The notes beneath the pieces are model-generated. The model searched no databases, was not told the DNA's origin, and saw nothing but the letters and a program-made list of their open reading frames with translations. DNA of 64,000 nucleotides, taken from Celeribacter baekdonensis. GTDB lineage: Bacteria; Pseudomonadota; Alphaproteobacteria; Rhodobacterales; Rhodobacteraceae. This document shows, piece by piece, positions 18,332 through 27,261 of this stretch. The DNA lies in NCBI RefSeq assembly GCF_003047105.1, contig NZ_CP028475.1:1240001-1304000 (forward strand). Direction: 5' to 3'. Numbering within the stretch: position 1 is the stretch's first letter; each line of letters begins with the position of its first letter. Both the position numbers and the translations under genes were made by a program.

Positions 18332-19609
18332 TTAGGTCTTTTTGACCTGTTTCAGCTTGGCCTGCTCCAACGACCAATATTCCATATCGAACAGATCCCG
18401 CTCATTGAGAGGCGTGAAACGTCCGATCCCTTCGGCGGACAATACGATCCGCGCGGTCTGTTCCGCCAAATCCGCCGCGACACGGGCCTCTTTTGCTGAT
18501 CGACCGATGCCGACAATGCCCAGACCCCGGATCAACGCCACCCGAGGCAACGGGTCCAACATGGTCTTAGGCTCTTCGGCAAGCGGCGCATTGCGATTGA
18601 AATAATCTGCATACCATGCGGCAAAACTCTGGATTGCATCGCGCCACTCCTGCACACCATAGGCGGCCTCGCCTATAACCGGGCGCGGCTTGATGCGGAT
18701 CACGTGGTCCGGGGTTGCGGTGCCGCGCGCCGTGATTTCGGCCAGACCATCCAGCGCAAGGAACCGGCTGGTTGCCTCGCCGCACCGCAGATCAAGCGCC
18801 AGATCATCCGCAAAGATCTCCCACTCCCCGAGTGCCTCACGCAGTGCCGCCACCGCCGCATGCGCATCGGGATCGTCCTGTACCGTCCCGGCCTCCTCCG
18901 GCATCAAGCCCGCGCCTTTGGCCGTCAGGTACTCTTCGCACATCGTCGTGTAGCGCAGAATCCGCTCATAAGACGTCCGCGCATCCTCTCCGAAGGAAAA
19001 CAGCCCATGGTTCACCAAAAACTGGCCGGATGTTCCGGCACCGTCTTGGGAAAAAATCTGGTCCGCAGCATGTGACAGTTTAAAGCCGGGCATGACATAG
19101 GGAACGAGGCACAGCTCATCCCCGAAAATCTCACGCGCGATCTCGGCAGCGTTGGGTTGATTGGCAATCGCCAGTGCCGCGCAGGAATGTGTGTGATCGA
19201 CAAATTTCGCAGGCAGGAACGCATGCAACAGCGCCTCGACCGACGGGTTCGGCCCGCTCTGGTCAAGCATCTCGCGCCGCAAAAAGCTCACCATTTCCTC
19301 ATCCGCCATCGTTGCGGTGCTGCGCGCCTGCAACAGCGGTTCAAGCCACATCGCGGGCAGACCTGGCCCCTCAATGGTCGCCAAATCCCAGCCAGACCCT
19401 TTCACATGGATGACATCGCGCTCGACGCCCGCCTCATCCCGACGACGGGTTTTGACCGACGTATTGCCCCCGCCATGCAGCACAAGGTCGGCCTCCTGGC
19501 CGATCAGGCGCGAGGTGTACACCCGCATGGCCAGGTCTTGCGCCGCAGGGTCATCGCCTGCGGCCTTGCGCAGTCGTTCGGCTTCCTTGTCGTCCCATAG
19601 AGACTTCAT
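18332..19609 (-). CDS. Class II aldolase (RhaD N-terminal-domain type)
   Basis: 425 residues, all class II aldolase/adducin fold. The family opening LVLHGGGNTSVK is followed by VIHVKGSGWDLATIE, FVDHTHSCAAL (metal-binding histidines) and LVNHGLFSFG. The sequence resembles the aldolase half of bifunctional RhaD (rhamnulose-1-phosphate aldolase/alcohol dehydrogenase), but the ~270-residue C-terminal SDR half is missing. Predicted role: Zn-dependent retro-aldol cleavage of a ketose 1-phosphate made by the kinase encoded next door (stop-to-start gap about 15 bases). Sugar identity unknown. Confidence 0.82.
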   Translation of the reverse strand: MKSLWDDKEAERLRKAAGDDPAAQDLAMRVYTSRLIGQEADLVLHGGGNTSVKTRRRDEAGVERDVIHVKGSGWDLATIEGPGLPAMWLEPLLQARSTATMADEEMVSFLRREMLDQSGPNPSVEALLHAFLPAKFVDHTHSCAALAIANQPNAAEIAREIFGDELCLVPYVMPGFKLSHAADQIFSQDGAGTSGQFLVNHGLFSFGEDARTSYERILRYTTMCEEYLTAKGAGLMPEEAGTVQDDPDAHAAVAALREALGEWEIFADDLALDLRCGEATSRFLALDGLAEITARGTATPDHVIRIKPRPVIGEAAYGVQEWRDAIQSFAAWYADYFNRNAPLAEEPKTMLDPLPRVALIRGLGIVGIGRSAKEARVAADLAEQTARIVLSAEGIGRFTPLNERDLFDMEYWSLEQAKLKQVKKT

Positions 19610-19624
19610 ATTCGCGTATCCTTT

Positions 19625-21195
19625 TCAAAGTTCAGTGTTTCGTGCGCCCGCAGGCCGCCAGATCGGCTCAAGACCAGTGGCATCACCGAGGTCTCGCACT
19701 CCGCCGATCACCTCGGACCACCGGGTTTTCAGAGGCTGGTACAGCGCCACGTTTTCAGGATTGGGTACAACCCGGCGCTCAATCGGACTGGCCATGGCAT
19801 CGACAGCCTCGTCGATCGTCGCAAACAGCCCCGCCCCAACCGCCGCGAGCATGGCACAACCGAGAGCCGTGGTTTCCTTCACCTCGGGAATTTCAATCTC
19901 GCGGCCCGTCACATCCGCCACGATCTGCGGCCAAAGCGTGCCTTGGCTCGATCCTCCGGTGAATTGCAATGTGTCATAGCGCTGGCCTGACAAGGCTTCG
20001 AGCTTTTCAAGATGGTGATTGGCCAGAAACGCACCGGCTTCCATCACCGACCGGGCCACTTGCCCAAGCGCACGTCCGGGGGCGTTCAGGTCCAATCCGA
20101 GAAAACTCAGAGGCGGTTGCCGCCACGCATCGGACTGCATCGGACAGGCGGTTGCAGCGATTGTTCCCGCCGCGCCGACAGGCACGTCCTGCGCCAGTTT
20201 CTCGATCAGAGCAAACGCATCGAGGTCGGACTGCGCCAGTTTCAGCAGAGGTTCGAAAAAAGCATCCCGCACCCAACGCAGGGCAAAGCCGCTGAGAAAG
20301 CCAATCCCTTCGACCATCCATTCGCCCGAACGGGCGTGGCACAGCGTGCGTGGCCCAAAGGCCGGATCAATCAACGCGTCATCAGAGAGGATTGTCATCT
20401 GCCAAAAACTGCCGCCGACCAACGTGGCCTGTCCCGCACGACGCCCAAGCCCCAGCAAAGCAAGCTGCGTGTCCCCGCCCCCTGCAACAACAGGCGTGCC
20501 CGCAATCAGACCGCAGCGCGCCGCCGCAGCCCGGCTGAGCTCCCCCATTTTGGTCCCGGTTTCAACCACGGGGGGACGATGTTCGCGTTCAGCCCGATCC
20601 TTTCGATCAACTCCCCCGACCACACTCTGGCCGAGAGATCGAACAGCGCACTTGATGAACCAGCCGTCGGTTCCGTGACATAGGTGTCCGTCAGGCGCGT
20701 GGCCATCCAGTCGGAGATCATACCCAACTTATGCACCCGCCCAAACAGATCAGGACGGTTGTCCCTAAGCCAATGCAGGCGCGCAGGGGCCGTGATTGAC
20801 ACCCAATCCCCCGCACGGCGGTAAATCTCATCCGATATCCCGGCGCGGGTCAGCGCATCGGCCTGAACCTGTGCCCGGCCATCGACATTGGGACAGGCCC
20901 AAAGCACCTCTCCCGCCTCGTCATAGAGGACGATCCCTTCGCGCATTGACGTGGTTGAAACCGCTGCGATCTCCGCAGCATTGATGCCCGCATCAACAAT
21001 CGCACGACCGATGACACGGTCAAGCAAATCGCCATTGGGTCCGGTTGTGAAATCCAGACCGCCGGGAACCCCCTCGACCGCCGGATGCGTCCATTCTTCT
21101 TGGGCGCTTCCGACAATCTCCCCTTTCAAATTATAGATGATCGCACGGCCACTGCCTGTCCCGGCATCGACCGCCATCACATAGGCTGTCTTCAT
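19625..21195 (-). pseudogene. FGGY-family carbohydrate kinase, LsrK-like, frameshifted
   Basis: Start ATG 21195 with GGGAGGAG before it. The N-terminal part (MAVDAGTGSGRAIIYN, TSMREGIVLYDEAGEVLWACPNVDGRA) reads to IGLNANIVPP, where one base is missing in the run at 20570-20575. The rest continues in another frame with VVETGTKMGELSRAA, VVAGGGDTQLALLG and FTGGSSQGTLWPQI. Restoring one base gives 523 residues, close to LsrK (530), and the residue pattern is closer to autoinducer-2 kinase than to xylulokinase or rhamnulokinase. It probably phosphorylates a short-chain sugar or AI-2-like ligand. Frameshift could be genuine or a sequencing error. Confidence 0.82.
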
Positions 21196-21248
21196 AGTCT
21201 CCTCCCAGACAGTGCCTCCTCGCACTGTGCATGCCATGGCCATGTGCT

Positions 21249-22292
21249 TTAGTTACAAGGGTTTTTGAGTTTTTCCCCGTTCAGAAAGCGTGCCAGATCC
21301 TCTGCGATCTGCTCTGCGGCAAACGTCGCGACGCGACGCGACGCACCGGCAATATGCGGGGTCAGGGTGACATTGGGCAAGCGCAACAACTCATCATTTT
21401 TTTGGGGCGGTTCCGTTTCAAACGTGTCAAGGGCCGCACCACCAAGATGACCGCTCACCAGCGCCTCGCACAGCGCAGATTGATCAACAAGCTCGCCCCG
21501 TGCGGAGTTCACAAGCACGGCACCTTTTTTCATCTTCGCGATCCGCTCTGCGGACATAATCCCCATGGTTTCCGGTGTCACCCGTGCATGAAGGCTCAGA
21601 ATATCCGCGCGTGCAATCATCTCATCAAGATCGACTTGTTCGACCCCATCAATGGCATCCTGCACTGTCAGCTTTGCATAAGGATCACAGATCAAAATCC
21701 GGCATCCGAAAGGTTTGAGCAGGCGCACGACACGCTGGCCGATATGGCTATAGCCCAAAAGCCCGACCGTCAGGTCCGACAGTTCGTCCCCGGTCCGGTC
21801 ATAGCGGTACAAATCACCGCGCCAGATGCCCTGCGACAAGCCAGCATGACCGATGGTGATACGCCGCACATTGGCGAGTATGGCCCCGATGGTGAATTCG
21901 GCCACAGCCGACGCGTTTCGCCCCGGCACATTGCAAACGGTCACATGATGCGCGCGCGCCGCATCCATGTTGACGTTGGTCGGACCACCACGCGACACGC
22001 CAACGAATTTCAGGCGCGGAGCCTTGCTCAGGAGCTCCGCCGTCACTGGCGCGAGATGGGTCAGCAGTGCGTCGGCATCGGCCAGCACCGTTTCGAGGTC
22101 AGAGGGGCGGCCGCTGTATTCTTTGATTTCCGTGCCCGCCGGTCCGTCATGCGCAAAAAACGGGACTTCTGGCCAGGCCAGATCATGCGTCACAACCTCG
22201 ACCCCCTGCCCCAGAGCGCTGCGTGCTGCCGCTTCGAAAACGGCCGAGGTGATGAACTGATCACCCACAGCCGCAATTTTGAGTTTTTCCAT
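21249..22292 (-). CDS. D-isomer-specific 2-hydroxyacid dehydrogenase
   Basis: 347 residues from ATG 22292 (AGGGAGAAAG upstream). The NAD-binding domain (TVGLLGYSHIGQRVVRLL) and the catalytic trio, Arg in VNSARGELVD, Glu in DTFETEPP and His in TPHIAGAS, are all present. It reduces or oxidises a 2-oxoacid/2-hydroxyacid pair such as glyoxylate, hydroxypyruvate or a sugar acid. It heads the leftward operon with the kinase and aldolase, and is divergent from the CUT1 transporter operon across a palindromic operator. Confidence 0.87.
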   Translation of the reverse strand: MEKLKIAAVGDQFITSAVFEAAARSALGQGVEVVTHDLAWPEVPFFAHDGPAGTEIKEYSGRPSDLETVLADADALLTHLAPVTAELLSKAPRLKFVGVSRGGPTNVNMDAARAHHVTVCNVPGRNASAVAEFTIGAILANVRRITIGHAGLSQGIWRGDLYRYDRTGDELSDLTVGLLGYSHIGQRVVRLLKPFGCRILICDPYAKLTVQDAIDGVEQVDLDEMIARADILSLHARVTPETMGIMSAERIAKMKKGAVLVNSARGELVDQSALCEALVSGHLGGAALDTFETEPPQKNDELLRLPNVTLTPHIAGASRRVATFAAEQIAEDLARFLNGEKLKNPCN

Positions 22293-22311
22293 GTCTTTCT
22301 CCCTGATCGTT

Positions 22312-22355
22312 ATAAATAACTTGACTGATATTAATTTCATGTCAAGCTTATTTAT
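22312..22355. promoter_or_regulatory. Inverted-repeat operator between the catabolic and transport operons
   Basis: ATAAATAACTTGAC (22312-22325) faces GTCAAGCTTATTTAT (22341-22355): the arms are reverse complements apart from one extra base, with 15 bases between. It sits in the 114-base divergent region between the 2-hydroxyacid dehydrogenase and the binding-protein gene. The elements TTATTTAT and GTCAAG also occur before the CUT2 transporter operon (30890-30934). The SorC-family regulator is the natural candidate; that assignment is inference. Confidence 0.65.
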
Positions 22356-22406
22356 GCCGCTTTGGTTCTGGGAGGAGACGGAACCAAGCACAAAAGGGAG
22401 GAAAAT

Positions 22407-23744
22407 ATGAAAGACACGATCCAGAAAAAATATTTCACCAGCCCCACGCCCCTGTCGCGCCGCACGGTCTTGAGCGGCGGCATGGCTGTGGCGGTTGGCG
22501 CAGCTTTGGGAAGTGGCGTTCTTTCGGCCCGCGCCTATGCGCAAGCCGGAAAAACCATCACCGTGATGATGTCACAGCCTCAGGTTGGCGGAGCCAGAAT
22601 CGTCGCAGAGGCGTTTGAAAAAGAAACCGGCGTAAAGGTGGAGATTGTTCCAGTCCCGCTTGATCAGATTCAGCAACAACTGACCCTCGATTTGCAATCT
22701 GGCGCAAAGCGTTTCGATGCGTTCGATTACTGGTACATCTCCAAAGGTTCCCTTGTCGAAACCGGGGTCCTTGAAGACATCACAGATCGGATTGAAGCGG
22801 ACAAAGACGAGATTCAGCCCGAGGACTTCATAGCAACCGTTTATGATCCCTACAGCCTCTACAATGGCCGCCGCTATGCGCTGCCGTTCGACGGGGACAC
22901 GCACGCGCTGTTTTATAACACCGAGATCTTTGCCCGACATGGCTTGAGCGCGCCCAAAACATGGGACGAGGTGATTGCCGCCTCAGAGGCCATCACACAA
23001 GCTGAACGTGCCAATGGCATTTACGGCATTGCATTGATGGGCATTCGCGCGCCACTGCAAAACATTTCCGTATTTGCCAACCGATTGGCAAACTATGGCG
23101 GTGAGTTCCTTGATGCGCAGGGTCGCCCGGCCCTAAACAGTGAAGCGGCCCTTTTGGCGGCGCAGAACCTTGTCGATACGGTGCCTTCGGCGCTACCAAC
23201 ACCGGCAGAAACCGGTTTTGACCAAGCTCTGACAGCGTTTGTCGGCGGCCGCGCGGCGATGACCGAAGGCTGGATTGATCTTGGGGCCTACTCTGAGGAC
23301 AACGCAAATTCCAAGATCGCGGGCAAATGGGATGTGGTTCAATTGCCGGTCGGCGGCAGCAACACCGAAAGCCGCGCACCGCTGAATGCCGGGTGGGCGC
23401 TTGGCATCTCGGCCTATGGCGACAACAAGGATCTCGCATGGGAGTTCATCAAACTGGCGTCATCCGCCAAGATGCACCTTGAACTGCTGACCACCACGGG
23501 CTCCGGCATTGACCCAACGCGCCTCTCGGCCCTCACCAGTGACGCCTATAAAGCCTTCAACGCCCGCAGTCAGCGTGCCGCGAGTGCATCGCTTAACGGT
23601 GCCATGGCTTGGCCGACCGGACCACAAGCCCCGCGGATGTTGGAAAGCTTGTCGGAACAGCTTGCCATCATGATCACAGGCGAAAGCACGCCAAAAGACA
23701 CCATGGATCTGGCACAGCGGAGTTGGGAACGGTTGCTGCGCTAA
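22407..23744 (+). CDS. Extracellular solute-binding protein, family 1 (CUT1 ABC transporter)
   Basis: 445 residues from ATG 22407 (GGGAGG upstream). The N terminus carries a twin-arginine-like signal (LSRRTVLSGGMAVAV) and a cleavage site near RAYAQA. The mature protein shows the MalE/UgpB pattern: IVAEAFEKETGVKVEIVPV, RYALPFDGDTHALFYNTEIF, and LGISAYGDNKDLAWEFIKL. It captures a sugar or oligosaccharide in the periplasm for the two permeases encoded next. A hairpin follows its stop codon. Confidence 0.88.
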   Translation: MKDTIQKKYFTSPTPLSRRTVLSGGMAVAVGAALGSGVLSARAYAQAGKTITVMMSQPQVGGARIVAEAFEKETGVKVEIVPVPLDQIQQQLTLDLQSGAKRFDAFDYWYISKGSLVETGVLEDITDRIEADKDEIQPEDFIATVYDPYSLYNGRRYALPFDGDTHALFYNTEIFARHGLSAPKTWDEVIAASEAITQAERANGIYGIALMGIRAPLQNISVFANRLANYGGEFLDAQGRPALNSEAALLAAQNLVDTVPSALPTPAETGFDQALTAFVGGRAAMTEGWIDLGAYSEDNANSKIAGKWDVVQLPVGGSNTESRAPLNAGWALGISAYGDNKDLAWEFIKLASSAKMHLELLTTTGSGIDPTRLSALTSDAYKAFNARSQRAASASLNGAMAWPTGPQAPRMLESLSEQLAIMITGESTPKDTMDLAQRSWERLLR

Positions 23745-23752
23745 CCCCGTGG

Positions 23753-23793
23753 CTGGGGCGCAGATGGCACACTGTCCATTCTCTGCGCCCCAG
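23753..23793 (+). terminator. Intercistronic hairpin after the binding-protein gene
   Basis: CTGGGGCGCAGA (23753-23764) pairs with TCTGCGCCCCAG (23782-23793), and TTGTTTTCCCTTTTT follows. It lies between the binding protein and permease genes, where a partial terminator or RNA-stabilising stem-loop typically keeps the binding protein in excess. Confidence 0.75.
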
Positions 23794-23829
23794 TTGTTTT
23801 CCCTTTTTAGAAAAGAATGAGGAGACACC

Positions 23830-24750
23830 ATGGCGGTTTTCCCAACGACATCAGCGACCAGATCGGATCGGGGCGTGAACCTGCGCAAGCGCGCAGAATG
23901 GGGCATGACCCTGCCCTTGATGCTTGGACTTGCGATCTTTGCCGGATACCCTTTGGTCTATCTGGTGCTTCTGGCTTTTTCGCGCTCTGACCTCGGACAG
24001 CAGTTTCAGGGATTTGTTGGCTTTGACAACTTCGACTGGGCTTTGACGGGCACGGACTTCCCCGGATCGGTTGGCAATGCCATTTTATTTGCCTTGATCG
24101 TGCCCCTTATCCAGCTCGCACTTGGCCTGTATCTCGCTGTCGTTTTGAATAAGATCATGCGCGGCGGGCGTCTGTTGCGGACCATTGTTCTTTTGCCGCT
24201 GATGACACCGCCGGTCATGGTGGGCGTCGCCTGGAAACTGATTCTGAACCCGTCGGGGGGCTGGCTCAATGGCGTTTTGTTGCGCTGGGGCGTGATTGAC
24301 GCGCCGGTTTCATTTTTCGGCAATGACATGTTGGCCTTTCCGGCGATCATGGCGGCGGACACATGGCAATGGACGCCGTTGATCGTCATCCTCTGTTTTG
24401 CCATCCTACAGGGCGTCCCGCATGACGTCGAAGAGGCCGCGGCTTTGGATGGCGCCTATCCAAAGCGGATTTTCTGGACCGTCACCCTGCCGATGATTGC
24501 CCCTGCCCTGTTGTCGGTCTACCTGCTGCGCGTGATCATGGCGCTCAAGACCTTTGATCTGGTCTATACCCTGACATTTGGCGGGCCGGGCAATGCGACG
24601 AATATTGCCACGTTCGAGATCTGGAAAACCGCCCTGCGTGAATTCGATGTCGGCCTTGCCTCGGCACAGACTCTGTTGTTCGCCCTCACCGTCTCTGTCG
24701 TCACCTTGCCGATCGTTTTGCTGCTCAACCACTTGGAGAAACGTAGATGA
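23830..24750 (+). CDS. Sugar ABC transporter permease (MalF/UgpA type)
   Basis: 306 residues with about six membrane segments, beginning LPLMLGLAIFAGYPLVYLVLLAF. The cytoplasmic EAA loop, which docks the ATPase, is seen as DVEEAAALDGAYPKRIFWTVTLPMI. It pairs with the second permease, whose gene overlaps its stop by four bases. Confidence 0.9.
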   Translation: MAVFPTTSATRSDRGVNLRKRAEWGMTLPLMLGLAIFAGYPLVYLVLLAFSRSDLGQQFQGFVGFDNFDWALTGTDFPGSVGNAILFALIVPLIQLALGLYLAVVLNKIMRGGRLLRTIVLLPLMTPPVMVGVAWKLILNPSGGWLNGVLLRWGVIDAPVSFFGNDMLAFPAIMAADTWQWTPLIVILCFAILQGVPHDVEEAAALDGAYPKRIFWTVTLPMIAPALLSVYLLRVIMALKTFDLVYTLTFGGPGNATNIATFEIWKTALREFDVGLASAQTLLFALTVSVVTLPIVLLLNHLEKRR

Positions 24751-25577
24751 GCACCCTGATCCATGACACCAACACGGATCGGCTGATCCGAATGGCCTTT
24801 CTCGCCGCGATGCTGATTTTCTTCGCCCTGCCCATCGTCTATCTCTTTTCGACCTCGTTCAAGACACCAGACGATGTGCTGCAAGGACGGCTTTTGCCGG
24901 ATGCCGCGACGCTTAAGAACTATCCGAATGCGTTTGCACATATTCCGGTTGCGCGGATGATTGGCAATTCGGTGGCTGTGGCGCTCCTGAGCGGGATCAT
25001 CACCCTCGTCATTGCGGTGCCTGCAACCTATGCGACCATCAAACTTGGGGCGTTTCACCGGACGGTGCCGAACATCACTCTGGCCTCCTATGCCGCGCCC
25101 CCGATCATCGCCCTTGTCCCGCTGTTTTATCTTTTGCAAACCGCGCATTTGATGGACAGCATTCCCGGCCTCGCGCTGGTGCATGGGCTGATGAACTTGC
25201 CTGTGGCCTTTTGGCTACTGAAAAGTTTTGTCAACGATGTGCCCGCTGAAATTGACGAGGCGGCATGGATTGATGGCGCGGGCTATTGGCACACTTTGTT
25301 CAGTGTCATCCTGCCCTTGATCTTTCCGGGCATCCTTGCCACGGCGCTGATCTGCATCATCCTCTCCTACAATGAATTCCTGTTCGCATCAGCCCTGACG
25401 TTTAGTGACACCAGCCGCACCATCACCGTGGGCATGTCACTGTTTCAGGGCGAGCGTTTGGTGAATTTCGGGCAAATGGCGGCAGCATCCTTTGTCGGAA
25501 TGATGCCGATCTATCTCATTGCCTTCTTTTTTCAGAAATATCTCGTCGGTGGCCTGACACAGGGCAGCATCAAATAA
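24747..25577 (+). CDS. Sugar ABC transporter permease (MalG/UgpE type)
   Basis: 276 residues with six predicted membrane helices. The EAA loop reads EIDEAAWIDGAGYWHTLFSVILP, and the family opening AMLIFFALPIVYLFSTSFKTP is typical of MalG-like subunits. It is translationally coupled to the MalF-like gene and followed after 25 bases by the ATPase gene. Confidence 0.9.
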   Translation: MSTLIHDTNTDRLIRMAFLAAMLIFFALPIVYLFSTSFKTPDDVLQGRLLPDAATLKNYPNAFAHIPVARMIGNSVAVALLSGIITLVIAVPATYATIKLGAFHRTVPNITLASYAAPPIIALVPLFYLLQTAHLMDSIPGLALVHGLMNLPVAFWLLKSFVNDVPAEIDEAAWIDGAGYWHTLFSVILPLIFPGILATALICIILSYNEFLFASALTFSDTSRTITVGMSLFQGERLVNFGQMAAASFVGMMPIYLIAFFFQKYLVGGLTQGSIK

Positions 25578-25602
25578 GCCGATTTCCACGGGAGGACGAC
25601 CT

Positions 25603-26658
25603 ATGGTCTCTATCAACATCCAAAAGCTCGAAAAACACTATGGCAAAGTGAAAGCTCTGCACGGTCTCGATCTCGTCATCGAAGATGGGGAATTCATTGT
25701 CCTCGTTGGCCCATCCGGCTGTGGCAAATCAACCTTACTGCGCTGTGTGGCGGGTCTGAACCCGATTTCGTCCGGCGATATTTTGTTTGACGGCAGACCT
25801 GTTGGGCACCTGCCGCCACAGGAACGCGACCTGTCGATGGTGTTTCAAAACTATGCGCTCTACCCGCATCTCACCGTCGCTCAAAACCTCGCATTCGGCC
25901 TCAAGGTGCGTAAAATGCGCCCCGCTGAGATCGAAGAGCGCGTGACATGGGCGGCAGAGATCCTTGGGATCACGCCCTATCTGGATCGCCGCCCCAGAGC
26001 GCTTTCAGGCGGGCAGCGTCAGCGGGTTGCGATGGGGCGCGCCATGGTCAAACATTCCAACGCTTTTCTGTTCGATGAGCCGCTGTCCAACCTTGACGCA
26101 CAGTTGCGCGTGCAAATGCGCAAAGAAATTCGCGCGCTGCAACAGCGCATCGGCGTGACGTCGATTTATGTGACCCATGATCAGGTCGAGGCGATGACCA
26201 TGGGGGACCGCATCGTCGTGATGAAAGACGGGCGGATCGAACAGGTCGGCTCGCCTGCGGAGCTTTACGCGCGCCCCAAAAACCGTTTCGTTGCGGGTTT
26301 CATCGGATCACCGCAGATGAGTTTTGTGGACGCACATGCCGACGGGCACACTTTAAGACTGTCAGATGGGACGGAACTGACCAGCGCCACATCGGCGCAG
26401 GGGCCTGTCACGCTTGGCATACGTCCCGAGCATTTCCTGGACCACAGCTCGGACACCAATGCCCTCACGCTCAAGGTGGAAAACCAACAGGTTGTCGGCA
26501 CATCAACAAGCTACTTTGCCCGCCTGTCAGGTCATGAGATTGAGGTGATCCGCCAAGGCAGTGATCTGTCACAGCCCGCAACCCTGTCGCTTGGCGTCCG
26601 ACCTGAGAACATCATGGTCTTTGACCCAACGGGGCAAAGCCTGAGGGGCCGCATCTGA
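25603..26658 (+). CDS. Sugar ABC transporter ATP-binding protein (UgpC/MalK type)
   Basis: 351 residues. Walker A VGPSGCGKSTLL, Q-loop in FQNYALYPHLTV, signature LSGGQRQRVAMGRA, Walker B AFLFDEPLSNLDA and the switch His in YVTHDQ are all present. The C-terminal TOBE/OB region (TLGIRPEHFL, LGVRPENIMVFD) marks the CUT1 class. Completes the four-gene importer. A 14-bp duplication lies over the stop codon. Confidence 0.93.
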   Translation: MVSINIQKLEKHYGKVKALHGLDLVIEDGEFIVLVGPSGCGKSTLLRCVAGLNPISSGDILFDGRPVGHLPPQERDLSMVFQNYALYPHLTVAQNLAFGLKVRKMRPAEIEERVTWAAEILGITPYLDRRPRALSGGQRQRVAMGRAMVKHSNAFLFDEPLSNLDAQLRVQMRKEIRALQQRIGVTSIYVTHDQVEAMTMGDRIVVMKDGRIEQVGSPAELYARPKNRFVAGFIGSPQMSFVDAHADGHTLRLSDGTELTSATSAQGPVTLGIRPEHFLDHSSDTNALTLKVENQQVVGTSTSYFARLSGHEIEVIRQGSDLSQPATLSLGVRPENIMVFDPTGQSLRGRI

Positions 26659-26668
26659 GGGGCCGCAC
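26641..26668. repeat. 14-bp direct duplication over the ATPase stop codon
   Basis: CTGAGGGGCCGCAT (26641-26654) is repeated as CTGAGGGGCCGCAC (26655-26668). The TGA stop (26656-26658) lies in the second copy, so the duplication added codons to the 3' end of the gene. Confidence 0.85.
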
Positions 26669-26680
26669 CTCAACCACATA

Positions 26681-26713
26681 AAAACGCCCCTGCCATTACA
26701 GCGGGGGCGTTTT
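26681..26713. terminator. Bidirectional terminator between CUT1 operon and VOC gene
   Basis: AAAACGCCCC (26681-26690) pairs with GGGGCGTTTT (26704-26713) around a 13-base loop. The A and T tracts on both sides suit termination of the rightward transporter operon and of the leftward gene ending at 26734. Confidence 0.88.
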
Positions 26714-26733
26714 CATTTTTGGGATCTGACCTT

Positions 26734-27222
26734 TTATTCTGGATAGGTGCGCACGGGTTTCAGGTCAATCGCATGGCCTGTGCCGGATTCGAGGATCACC
26801 TTCAGCTGTGGTTCGCTGTCGAGGTAATAAAACTCGATGGTCTCCCCAATACGTCCCCCCATCAGCATCTTGGCCCCAGCCGCATCCATGTCCTTTTTGA
26901 ACTGATCCGCAGCACCCTGTCCGCGCTTCATCACGGCGACATGGTGCAGGCCTTCGCCATGCTCCTCAAGCCACTCTTTGTAGATCGAGTCGCCTTCAAG
27001 CGGTTGGATCAGCTCGTAACACATGTCCCCGACCATCACTTCGGCACAGAGCATCGAATAGGTCGCGGGCTTGCCATGCAGATGCGTGTCATGCAGCACC
27101 GGCGCGGTGTGTTCGTAGACGTTCCACGGCCCCCAGCCCAGAAGCTGGTGATACATTTTCATCGTCGCATCCAGATCGCGCACGACGACACCGATCTGAG
27201 TGATTTTGGTTTCATCGGACAT
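26734..27222 (-). CDS. VOC-superfamily protein (glyoxalase/methylmalonyl-CoA epimerase-like)
   Basis: 162 residues with two vicinal-oxygen-chelate half-domains. The first begins ITQIGVVVRDLDATMKMYHQLLGWGPW and the second has LHHVAVMKRGQGAADQF; the likely metal ligands are His in the second block, Glu in ETIEFYYLDSE and polar residues in the first. It may be an isomerase or epimerase for the sugar or 2-hydroxyacid intermediate of this island. It follows the CUT2 permease gene by 39 bases on the same strand and is probably the last gene of that operon. Confidence 0.75.
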   Translation of the reverse strand: MSDETKITQIGVVVRDLDATMKMYHQLLGWGPWNVYEHTAPVLHDTHLHGKPATYSMLCAEVMVGDMCYELIQPLEGDSIYKEWLEEHGEGLHHVAVMKRGQGAADQFKKDMDAAGAKMLMGGRIGETIEFYYLDSEPQLKVILESGTGHAIDLKPVRTYPE

Positions 27223-27261
27223 TCCTATCTCCTCCTTTGGAATGAATATGCGGGTGGGGGA

